Shown: one piece after another, positions 1 through 4,943 of the stretch
How positions within the stretch are numbered: the stretch's first letter is position 1
Layout: the number at the start of each line of letters is the position of its first letter
Source: CAWBRT01 sp050015355
GTDB taxonomy: Bacteria > Acidobacteriota > Terriglobia > Terriglobales > Acidobacteriaceae
Assembly (NCBI GenBank): GCA_050015355.1
Contig: JBEKBO010000197.1
Span: 1 to 5,126 of the forward strand
Direction: 5' to 3'
Length of the DNA: 5,126 nucleotides
Notes under the pieces: generated by a model
What the model was told of the DNA's origin: nothing
Database searches by the model: none
What the model saw: only the letters and a program-made list of their open reading frames with translations
Program-made: the position numbers and the translations under genes

Positions 1-111
1 GGCCATCCGGGATTGCAGCAGACGACCCGGCTGGAAGAAAACGTGCTGGTGACCGCCGACGGCCCGGTGGTGTTCACCCTGATGGAGCACATGGAAGAAG
101 CGATGCGGTAG
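1..111 (+). CDS. C-terminal end of a probable M24-family metallopeptidase (partial, 5' end outside window)
   Basis: Frame 1 is open from the left edge to a TAG at 109-111, giving the last 36 residues of a protein. The stretch RLEENVLVTADGPVVFT (local residues 10-26) matches the C-terminal signature of M24 'pita-bread' peptidases (Xaa-Pro aminopeptidase/prolidase type), in which an R-(I/L)-E block supplies a metal-ligand Glu and is followed by a 'VLVT-x-DG' strand. Here the candidate ligand is local residue E12. The final segment (LMEHMEEAMR) resembles the short terminal helix seen in bacterial members. Family knowledge: these are cytosolic dimetal enzymes that remove N-terminal residues, often ahead of proline. 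The catalytic His and Asp residues lie outside the window, so activity cannot be judged. The gene is convergent with the anion permease, and a long hairpin repeat begins 20 bases after its stop. Family assignment is moderate because only the tail is visible. Confidence 0.6.
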   Translation, partial: GHPGLQQTTRLEENVLVTADGPVVFTLMEHMEEAMR

Positions 112-130
112 CCGATCGGGTTGGCAGCCG

Positions 131-315
131 CGGAAAAACTGTTCTCCGAGGTGTCATCCTGAGCGCAGCCGGGGTCCCCGGCAACGGCCACTTTTGCCGT
201 TGCTGGGGTGGAGGAGCGAAGGATCTGCTGTTTGCGCGTGCTGGAGATAAAGCAGATCCTTCGGTCGCGCAAAACCGGCGTGACCTCAGGATGACACTGC
301 TACGAAGTTTTTCCG
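131..315. repeat. Long intergenic inverted-repeat element, copy 1
   Basis: This nested hairpin element fills the gap between two convergent genes. Outer arms: cggaaaaact (131-140) pairs with agtttttccg (306-315). Second arms: gtgtcatcctgag (151-163) pairs perfectly with ctcaggatgacac (285-297). Inner arms: cgaaggatctgct (217-229) pairs perfectly with agcagatccttcg (251-263). A separate GC-rich hairpin, 176-188 with 196-208 (13 pairs including one G-T, 7-base loop), sits within it. The gtgtcat(c/t)ctgagcg core recurs at 2207 and 4696. There is no open frame or transposase. It looks like a non-autonomous, REP/MITE-like repeat. It could act as a bidirectional terminator or 3' mRNA stabiliser, although it has no U-tract typical of an intrinsic terminator. 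From memory, such elements are common in Acidobacteriota. Confidence 0.85.
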
Positions 316-347
316 CAGCCTGCTAGAGCGGTTCCGCTTGTGCCATG

Positions 348-1820
348 CTACCGCATGAAGCGTAGAACATAAGGCAGGCCGACCAAAAGAATTATGCTCA
401 GGTAGAACACACCGAAGATAAACCCAAGCCGCCAGAAATCTTTTGTGCTGATATAGCCGGCGCTGTACCAGATAGGCGCCGGTCCCGTCGCGTAAGGTGT
501 CAGCACGCCCTGCAAGGCAATCGAGTAGATAAGCATCAGCGTCACCGGCTTTACCGGCAGGCCGTTGACCGTAACGATTGCCGCCAGGAAAACCGGTAGA
601 ACTGCCGCGGTGTGGGCCGAGGTGCTGGCGAACAGATAGTGGACAAAGAAGAACAGTGCGATCAGGGCAACCATCATCGGCACCATCGGTATGCCCGCCA
701 GAGCAGCCGCGCTGCGTTTGGCGAACCACACAAGGAACCCTACCTGGCTCAGTCCTTCGGCCATGGTGACCAGGGTGGCAAACCATACCAGGATGTTCCA
801 ACCCTGCTTGTTCTGCATGATGTCGTTCCAACTGACCACCTTGGTAAGAATCATCAGCGAAATCACCGCCAGCGCCACGGTTACCGCCGCGATCCAGCGG
901 GCGCCGAAGATCCAGGCGACCAGCGCCAACCCGGCCAGCAAAGCCATCGTGATTTCCCGCCGCGAGATGGGTCCCATCGCGGTGAGTTCAGCGCCCGCCC
1001 ACTTGGCCACCTCTCCGCCTTCCTTGATCTCAGGCGGATAGATGAGGTAGACCAGCAGCGGCGTCGCCAGAAACATCAGCAGGCCGCAGGGCAGGAAGCC
1101 CATCATCCAGCTCGTCCAGGTAACTTCGACATGGGCAATTTTCTTGGCCAGCTCGCACGCCAACAGGTTAGGCGCCATGCCGGTGAGAAACATGGCGCTG
1201 GTGACGCAGGTCGTCATGAATGCGGTCCAGCATAAATAGGCGCCAATCTTGCGCGGATTCTTCGTGGGAGACGAATCGTAGAGCCCGGGAATGTTCTTGA
1301 CGACCGGGTAAATCGTGCCGCCGCTGCGGGCCGTATTCGAGGGCATAAAGGGCGCAAGCACCAGGTCGGCAATCGCAATCGCGTAGCCCAGGCCGAGTGT
1401 CTTTTGCCCAAGCGCCTTCACCAGCAGCAGCGCAATCCTGCGGCCAAGTCCAGTTGCTTCATAGCCGGCCGCAAACATCGTGGCCGCAAAGATCAGCCAG
1501 ACCGTGTCGTTGGAGAAGCCCGAGAGCGCCCACCGCATCGCCTCCGCCGGCGTTTTGCCCACCAGCACCAGCACGGCGGCAGCGCTGACGCCCATGAATC
1601 CCAGGGCCGGCCCCGGAATGGGTTCGGTGATCAAGGCGGCTATCACCGCCGCAAACAGCGCAAAGTAGTGCCACGCCGCGGGCGTCAGACCGTCCGGCCT
1701 GGGAATGAGGAGAATAATGATTCCGAGCCCGATGGGCACGAGCCATCTGACCAGCCGGTTTCGCGCGTCAGCTTGCGGCGCTTTGCCAAAGCCTTCAACA
1801 CCCGTGGTTGGCGATGCCAT
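348..1820 (-). CDS. DASS/SLC13-family anion permease (di-/tricarboxylate transporter, CitT/2-oxoglutarate-malate translocator-like)
   Basis: This 490-residue integral membrane protein probably imports or exchanges di- or tricarboxylates across the inner membrane, either with Na+ or by antiport. About 12-14 hydrophobic segments span the length, after a short polar N-terminus (residues 1-26). The first diagnostic motif is PSNTARSGG (160-168), the S-N-T substrate/cation-binding loop in the form typical of the CitT and plastid 2-oxoglutarate/malate translocator branch. The second half carries the repeat-equivalent loop STSAHTAA (399-406), then LTPYATGPAPIWYSAGY (440-456) and a DFWRLG block (461-466) characteristic of the family. 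Length is normal for the family. The start is the ATG at 1820, because AGGAGG lies six bases upstream; a TTG-initiated extension to 1841 would run through that ribosome-binding site. The exact substrate (citrate, malate, 2-oxoglutarate, tartrate) cannot be read from the sequence. A possible CRP-activated promoter lies about 270 bases upstream. No gene is close enough to be an obvious operon partner. Confidence 0.93.
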   Translation of the reverse strand: MASPTTGVEGFGKAPQADARNRLVRWLVPIGLGIIILLIPRPDGLTPAAWHYFALFAAVIAALITEPIPGPALGFMGVSAAAVLVLVGKTPAEAMRWALSGFSNDTVWLIFAATMFAAGYEATGLGRRIALLLVKALGQKTLGLGYAIAIADLVLAPFMPSNTARSGGTIYPVVKNIPGLYDSSPTKNPRKIGAYLCWTAFMTTCVTSAMFLTGMAPNLLACELAKKIAHVEVTWTSWMMGFLPCGLLMFLATPLLVYLIYPPEIKEGGEVAKWAGAELTAMGPISRREITMALLAGLALVAWIFGARWIAAVTVALAVISLMILTKVVSWNDIMQNKQGWNILVWFATLVTMAEGLSQVGFLVWFAKRSAAALAGIPMVPMMVALIALFFFVHYLFASTSAHTAAVLPVFLAAIVTVNGLPVKPVTLMLIYSIALQGVLTPYATGPAPIWYSAGYISTKDFWRLGFIFGVFYLSIILLVGLPYVLRFMR

Positions 1821-1826
1821 AGACAA

Positions 1827-1832
1827 CCTCCT
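1827..1832 (-). promoter_or_regulatory. Ribosome-binding site of the anion permease
   Basis: On the minus strand AGGAGG lies six bases before the ATG at 1818-1820. This near-perfect Shine-Dalgarno sequence fixes the start and excludes the seven-codon TTG extension, whose reading would translate through it. Confidence 0.85.
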
Positions 1833-2206
1833 ATAGCGCAAATCTCAAATGCGCCCGGAAAATTATGTTGCGGCCCACATCAAGCATGCTGGAAGTCCAT
1901 GGAACGAGATCGCCAAGGGCCACCGGCCGACACACCATCGGCGACAAACTGCATGAATTACGGCAAAACCAGGAATGCCATGTCCTTTTTCGTTACGTTC
2001 AGGTCGCCGCTCCCTGATGGTCGCGTCGACTGGAGCGCTCTAGCTCCGGGATACATCGTCCCTGGTTTTGCTAAAGAGTCGGGCGTGATGGGCGCGACTA
2101 TAACGATGTGCTGCCGCTGGGGCTGTGACGCCTGTCACATGCCGTCGTATTGTCCTCAGATGATCAGGCTGCGGTGTCCTATTCCGGAAATTCGCGTAAT
2201 AACCCT
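1833..2206. other. Gene-free region upstream of the anion permease; possible structured leader
   Basis: No convincing gene lies here. The plus-strand frame open through this stretch is a continuation of a shadow of the permease and has no family-like content. What is visible: an 11-base perfect inverted repeat, gcaaaaccagg (1963-1973) with cctggttttgc (2061-2071), enclosing 87 bases; mutually exclusive short stems inside it, since gctcc at 2009-2013 and gctcc at 2043-2047 can both pair with ggagc at 2032-2036; a small hairpin at 1926-1942 (gccga/tcggc arms); and a CRP-like palindrome at 2124-2139. A minus-strand CATAAT hexamer at 1862-1867 could be a nearer -10 for the permease but lacks a recognisable -35 element. 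If transcription starts near 2090, most of this region is a 5' leader of about 270 bases. That is inference. Confidence 0.4.
2097..2139 (-). promoter_or_regulatory. Candidate class II CRP/FNR-family-activated promoter for the anion permease
   Basis: The palindrome tgtgacgcctgtcaca (2124-2139) has perfect half-sites TGTGA-N6-TCACA, the CRP (Vfr/GlxR-like) consensus, and in fact six-base arms TGTGAC/GTCACA with a four-base centre. On the minus strand TATAGT (plus-strand 2097-2102) matches the -10 consensus at five of six bases and would place the start of transcription near 2090. The palindrome centre (2131.5) then falls at -41.5, the exact class II activator position, which also explains the lack of a -35 hexamer. 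Reading rightward, no -10 occurs at the equivalent distance. The resulting leader to the ATG at 1820 would be about 270 bases, which is long. Whether the host has a CRP homologue cannot be seen here. Confidence 0.45.
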
Positions 2207-2300
2207 GTGTCATTCTGAGCGACCACCGGGAGCGAAGAATCCCTGCACGGCGCGGGGTGGGACAGTTTCCAGGGATGCTTCGCTACGCTCAGCATGACAC
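2207..2300. repeat. Intergenic inverted-repeat element, copy 2
   Basis: Outer arms gtgtcattctgagcg (2207-2221) and cgctcagcatgacac (2286-2300) pair at 14 of 15 positions. Inner arms agcgaagaatccctg (2231-2245) and cagggatgcttcgct (2270-2284) also pair at 14 of 15. The left outer arm is identical over 15 bases to the start of the copy at 4696 and differs by one base from the copy at 151. The element ends 41 bases beyond the stop of the crotonase gene, so it is the 3' flank of that gene. There is no coding content, and translated products through it are repeat-derived artefacts. The short remainder to the stop (2301-2341) holds an aagctt-centred partial inverted sequence and a run of C, with no clear function. 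Confidence 0.85.
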
Positions 2301-2341
2301 CCTAAGTTTTGTCACAAGCTTTCGGGACACTACCCCCCGGT

Positions 2342-3112
2342 TCACTTGGGTTCGCGCTTTTCCAGAAACGAGCTGATCCCCTCGCGGAAATCCTCCGTCG
2401 CGCGGATGGCCGCATTGGCCTCGATGGCGGCTTCGAGCTGCCACTCCAGATCGCGCCCGGAGTAGCTGTTTAGCAATCTTTTTGTGGCCGCCAGCGAAGC
2501 CGGGCTATTCTTCAATAACTGCAACGCAACTTCGTGCGCCCGCTCCAGCAGCCGGGCGGGCTCAACGGTTTCGGTGATCAAACCGATGCGCAAGGCTTCG
2601 CCGGCGGAAATGATGCGTCCGGTAAGCAGCAGGTCTCGTGCCGCCTTCTCTCCAATCTGGCGAACCAGCCATGCCGAGACGAGCGCCGGCACGAACCCGA
2701 TTCGCACCTCCGTGTATCCGAACTTCGCCTCGGTCGACGCGATGGTGAAGTCGCACAACGTCGCGATGCCGCACCCGCCCGCCACCGCCGGACCGTTCAC
2801 GGCCGCGATCGTCGGCCTCGGAAACTCATAAATCGAGCGGAAGAGGCGCGCCATGGTTTCCGAATCCCTCCGGTTTTCCGCCGCGGTGCGGCCGGTAATC
2901 GCTTTCAGGTTTTCCAGATCCATCCCTGAGCAGAAGGAGTTCCCGGCTCCCGTGAGCAGCAAAACCCTGGTGGGCCCGCTCTGCAACTTCTCCAGCGCCG
3001 CGAGCAACTCATCGATAAGTTCGTAGCTGATCGCATTGCGTTTGGCGGGGCGATTGAAAGTCAGGAGGGCAATTCCACCCTGTTCGGCGAGCGTAAGTGT
3101 CTGGTAGTTCAT
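2342..3112 (-). CDS. Enoyl-CoA hydratase/isomerase family (crotonase-fold) protein
   Basis: This 256-residue cytosolic protein spans the complete crotonase fold at normal length. Visible landmarks: the N-terminal strand GGIALLTFNRPAKRNAIS (12-29); the CoA-site/oxyanion-hole segment FCSGMDL (60-66); the second oxyanion-hole segment NGPAVAGGCGIA (106-117); FGYTEVRIGFVPA (131-143); and the C-terminal DFREGISSFLEKR (241-253). Of the two acidic residues used by classical hydratases, the second is kept (E135, in FGYTE) but the first is G115 (GGCGI). This pattern, with VPA instead of PGxGG, resembles the methylglutaconyl-CoA hydratase (LiuC-like) side of the superfamily, so a role in branched-chain acyl-CoA breakdown is possible but unproven. 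The start is the ATG at 3112, with GAGG six bases upstream; the frame stays open far upstream only because it is antisense to the peptide transporter. It is divergent from that transporter across a 126-base spacer. Confidence 0.92.
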   Translation of the reverse strand: MNYQTLTLAEQGGIALLTFNRPAKRNAISYELIDELLAALEKLQSGPTRVLLLTGAGNSFCSGMDLENLKAITGRTAAENRRDSETMARLFRSIYEFPRPTIAAVNGPAVAGGCGIATLCDFTIASTEAKFGYTEVRIGFVPALVSAWLVRQIGEKAARDLLLTGRIISAGEALRIGLITETVEPARLLERAHEVALQLLKNSPASLAATKRLLNSYSGRDLEWQLEAAIEANAAIRATEDFREGISSFLEKREPK

Positions 3113-3125
3113 TTCGTGCCTCAAC

Positions 3126-3178
3126 CTTATACGTGTCGAACGCGTTCGCGTCCAGTGGACGCCGTAACGTCTATCATA
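3126..3178 (-). promoter_or_regulatory. Candidate promoter elements for the crotonase gene
   Basis: Two weak possibilities exist on the minus strand. First, TGGACG (plus 3149-3154) and TATAAG (plus 3126-3131) with 17-base spacing, four and five matches to consensus. This would start transcription about seven bases before the ATG and lose the GAGG ribosome-binding site. Second, TATGAT (plus 3173-3178, five of six), giving a leader of about 54 bases that retains the ribosome-binding site but with a poor -35. The second is more compatible with translation. Neither is secure. Confidence 0.3.
3137..3162. promoter_or_regulatory. Two abutting palindromes in the divergent spacer, operator-like
   Basis: cgaacgcgttcg (3137-3148) is a perfect 12-base palindrome. 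It abuts, sharing the base at 3148, a second perfect inverted repeat, gcgtcca-g-tggacgc (3148-3162), with seven-base arms. Both lie in the 126-base spacer between the divergent crotonase and peptide-transporter genes and overlap candidate promoter elements of the crotonase gene. Such geometry suits a dimeric regulator (for example TetR-, GntR- or MarR-like), but no regulator gene is present in the window, so the partner is unknown. Confidence 0.45.
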
Positions 3179-3205
3179 CGAACACCGGCCACCGATCCAT
3201 ACATC

Positions 3206-3211
3206 TATACT
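3206..3211 (+). promoter_or_regulatory. Candidate -10 element of the peptide transporter gene
   Basis: TATACT matches the -10 consensus at five of six bases and lies 27 bases before the GTG start, leaving room for the ribosome-binding site. No good -35 hexamer is found 16-18 bases upstream, so an activator or another sigma factor may be needed, or this may be chance. Confidence 0.3.
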
Positions 3212-3226
3212 AAAAGCGCTTTGGCT

Positions 3227-3232
3227 GAGGAG
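3227..3232 (+). promoter_or_regulatory. Ribosome-binding site of the peptide transporter
   Basis: GAGGAG ends six bases before the GTG at 3239-3241. This sets the start: the in-frame GTG at 3116 would add 41 residues of low-complexity, non-family sequence translated through the whole divergent promoter spacer, and it has no ribosome-binding site of its own in view. Confidence 0.75.
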
Positions 3233-3238
3233 AGGCCT

Positions 3239-4651
3239 GTGAGCGATACGAATGCAACCGGTGTTGAGAGCAATGCGGCTGGCTCTTTGCCGCCCGTCCG
3301 CACGCAAAGAACGATCCTGGGTCATCCGGTAGGTTTGTTTGTGCTGTTTTTCACCGAAATGTGGGAGCGTTTCTCCTACTACGGCATGCGGGCGCTGCTG
3401 GTCCTGTACATGGCCGATTACCTGATCCGCCGCACCGAAACCGGCAGCTCGTACGTTTTCGGATTCGCTCCGCTGCGGCACGCCATCGAGTCCCTCTTCG
3501 GACCGATGACGGTGCAGCCGATCTCGTCCCAGATCTACGGACTCTACACCGGCTTTGTCTATCTCACTCCATTCTTCGGAGGCATGCTGGCGGACCGTCT
3601 GCTCGGGCAGCGCAAGACCGTGGTTATTGGCGGAGTGCTGATGGCGATCGGACACTTCCTGATGGCGATCGAGTCGATGTTTCTGGTCGCGCTGTGTTTC
3701 CTCATCCTGGGAAACGGCTGCTTCAAGCCCAACATCTCCACCCAGGTCGGCAGCCTTTATCCGCCGGGCGATCCGCGCCGCGACCGCGCCTTCACCATCT
3801 TCTACATGGGCATTAACCTGGGCGCGTTCTTTTCGCCGCTGGTTTGCGGAACGCTGGGGCAGCGCTTCGGCTGGCACTACGGCTTCACCGCCGCCGGCTT
3901 CGGCATGGTGGCCGGGCTGGGGCTCTACCTCTGGGGGCAAAGATACCTGGTGCCGGATCAACTGGCGCGCGCCCGGCAGACGCACACCGAGCACGCCAAG
4001 CTCACGCCCGCCCAGTGGAAGGCAATTGTCGGGCTGGTCGTTCTCTGCATGCTGAATATTGTTTTCTGGGGCGTCTACGAGCAGCAGGGCAACACCATTC
4101 AATTGTTCGCCGACAGAAACACCGATTGGCATATCTTCGGCTGGGAGATGCCCTCGACCTGGTTTCAGGCGGTCAATCCGATGTTCATCTTCCTGTTTAC
4201 GCCGCTGCTGAACCTTTTCTGGGGCTGGCAATCGGCCCGCGGCAAGGAACCGGCGAGCGTCACCAAAATGGCCATGGGCTGCGGCTTGCTGGGGGTGTCC
4301 TTCCTGCCTCTCATGTACATTACAACCGGACTCCGTGCCGACCAAAGGATCAGCTTCCTCTGGCTCATCGGCAGCACCTTTATTTACACCGTGGGAGAAC
4401 TCTATCTTTCGCCGATAGGCCTCTCGCTGGTGACCAAAGCCGCTCCCGCCCGACTGGTGAGCATGCTCATGGGAATGTGGTTTCTCTCCAGTTTCTTCGG
4501 CAACTTCCTCTCCGGATACCTGGGCACTTATTACGAAAAGATGTCGCGACAGTCGTTCTTCTTGTCGCTGGCGGCGCTCGGCGTTGCCGCGGGACTCGCC
4601 ATCTTCGCCCTGCGTATCCCGCTCAGGAAAGCCATCGGACAGAACGCCTGA
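3239..4651 (+). CDS. POT/PTR2-family proton-coupled di-/tripeptide transporter (MFS)
   Basis: This 470-residue inner-membrane symporter probably imports di- and tripeptides with protons. Family signatures appear in order: the TM1 proton-coupling motif ExxERFxYY (E40, E43, R44, F45, Y47, Y48); the loop FGGMLADRLLGQRKT (113-127); GNGCFKPN (158-165, with K163 at the TM4 position linked to peptide and proton coupling); the PTR2 signature FYMGINLGAFFSP (188-200); FWGVYEQQG (276-284) on TM7; and GELYLSPIGLSLVTKAAPAR (386-405, E387) on TM10. All known key charged residues are present, so it should be functional. Length matches bacterial DtpT/DtpA proteins. An unusually long TM1-TM2 connection (about residues 61-98) is noted. 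Translation most likely starts at GTG 3239 behind GAGGAG; the first ~27 residues are polar and cytosolic. It is divergent from the crotonase gene, with no operon partner to the right. Substrate specificity is inferred from the family only. Confidence 0.95.
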   Translation: MSDTNATGVESNAAGSLPPVRTQRTILGHPVGLFVLFFTEMWERFSYYGMRALLVLYMADYLIRRTETGSSYVFGFAPLRHAIESLFGPMTVQPISSQIYGLYTGFVYLTPFFGGMLADRLLGQRKTVVIGGVLMAIGHFLMAIESMFLVALCFLILGNGCFKPNISTQVGSLYPPGDPRRDRAFTIFYMGINLGAFFSPLVCGTLGQRFGWHYGFTAAGFGMVAGLGLYLWGQRYLVPDQLARARQTHTEHAKLTPAQWKAIVGLVVLCMLNIVFWGVYEQQGNTIQLFADRNTDWHIFGWEMPSTWFQAVNPMFIFLFTPLLNLFWGWQSARGKEPASVTKMAMGCGLLGVSFLPLMYITTGLRADQRISFLWLIGSTFIYTVGELYLSPIGLSLVTKAAPARLVSMLMGMWFLSSFFGNFLSGYLGTYYEKMSRQSFFLSLAALGVAAGLAIFALRIPLRKAIGQNA

Positions 4652-4695
4652 GAGGCCACCTGCTGCGGTGCAAGTCCGCGCGATAACCTTTTGCA
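4652..4695. other. Short 3' flank of the peptide transporter
   Basis: Forty-four bases follow the TGA before the repeat. A small gcgg/ccgc hairpin (4665-4668 with 4676-4679, seven-base loop) is too weak, and lacks a T-run, to be called an intrinsic terminator. Confidence 0.3.
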
Positions 4696-4792
4696 GTGTC
4701 ATTCTGAGCGAGCGCAGCAAGCGAAGTTGAGGCGTTGAGGCGGCGTCTGAGCCGCCTGCCGAAATCCTGAGCGAAGCGAAGGAACTCAGAAT
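4696..4792. repeat. Intergenic repeat element, copy 3 (rearranged)
   Basis: It starts with gtgtcattctgagcg (4696-4710), identical to copy 2, and ends with ctcagaat (4785-4792), which pairs with attctgag (4701-4708). The interior carries the familiar core in direct form (tgagcgaagcgaagga, 4768-4783) and also an unrelated-looking segment with an 8-base tandem repeat and a GC hairpin. The inner stem of copies 1 and 2 is not preserved, so this copy seems degenerate or invaded by other sequence. It lies 44 bases after the transporter stop. Confidence 0.75.
4727..4757. repeat. Tandem ttgaggcg duplication and GC-rich hairpin inside repeat copy 3
   Basis: ttgaggcg occurs twice head to tail (4727-4734, 4735-4742). 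The second copy runs into a hairpin, aggcggc (4738-4744) with gccgcct (4751-4757), seven pairs and a six-base loop. It may help terminate or stabilise the transporter transcript, but there is no T-tract. Confidence 0.55.
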
Positions 4793-4862
4793 CCCACCAC
4801 GGCGTGGGGCTGAGGCGCTAACCTGGGGGTAGTTGCTTAAAGTTCGATGAGTCCATTGGTGG

Positions 4863-4943
4863 CCCACATTTGCCGCAGTTGGCTAATGTGGGGCTCGGGC
4901 GGGTGCCCCATCCTTAGTCGCCTCTTTACGACTAGGGTGGGGT
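4863..4943. repeat. Pair of hairpins of a second intergenic repeat family
   Basis: Hairpin one: cccacatt (4863-4870) pairs with aatgtggg (4885-4892), and the loop contains a further gcc/ggc pairing. Hairpin two: gccccatccttagtcg (4905-4920) pairs with cgactagggtgggg (4929-4942) with one bulge and an eight-base loop. The ggtgcccca motif recurs at 4980-4988. From memory, cccacattt...ggtgccccatcc hairpins are frequent intergenic repeats in Acidobacteriota and are often mistranslated into spurious hypothetical proteins. The short open frame over 4847-5050 is best seen as such an artefact. Confidence 0.65.

Noticed and set aside
176..208. GC-rich hairpin after the M24-like gene as a classical intrinsic terminator
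   Set aside because: The stem is strong but no T-run follows on either strand, so I treat it as part of the repeat rather than a standard rho-independent terminator.
612..1235. Plus-strand open frame of 207 codons inside the permease gene
   Set aside because: It is a compositional shadow of the permease on the opposite strand, rich in Gln, His, Arg and Gly with no recognisable domain.
1404..2297. Plus-strand open frame of 297 codons spanning the permease 5' part and the upstream region
   Set aside because: The first half is antisense to a clear DASS permease and the end is translated repeat copy 2. There is no ribosome-binding site or family-like content.
3116..3238. Upstream GTG start extending the peptide transporter by 41 residues
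   Set aside because: It would translate the entire divergent promoter spacer and has no plausible ribosome-binding site, whereas GTG 3239 has GAGGAG at six bases and gives the usual POT N-terminus.
3113..4867. Long minus-strand open frame continuing upstream of the crotonase start for nearly 600 codons
   Set aside because: It is antisense to the peptide transporter, which has every POT motif in order. The antisense product is low-complexity (rich in Gln, Arg, His, Glu), and crotonase homology begins exactly at the ATG at 3112 behind GAGG.
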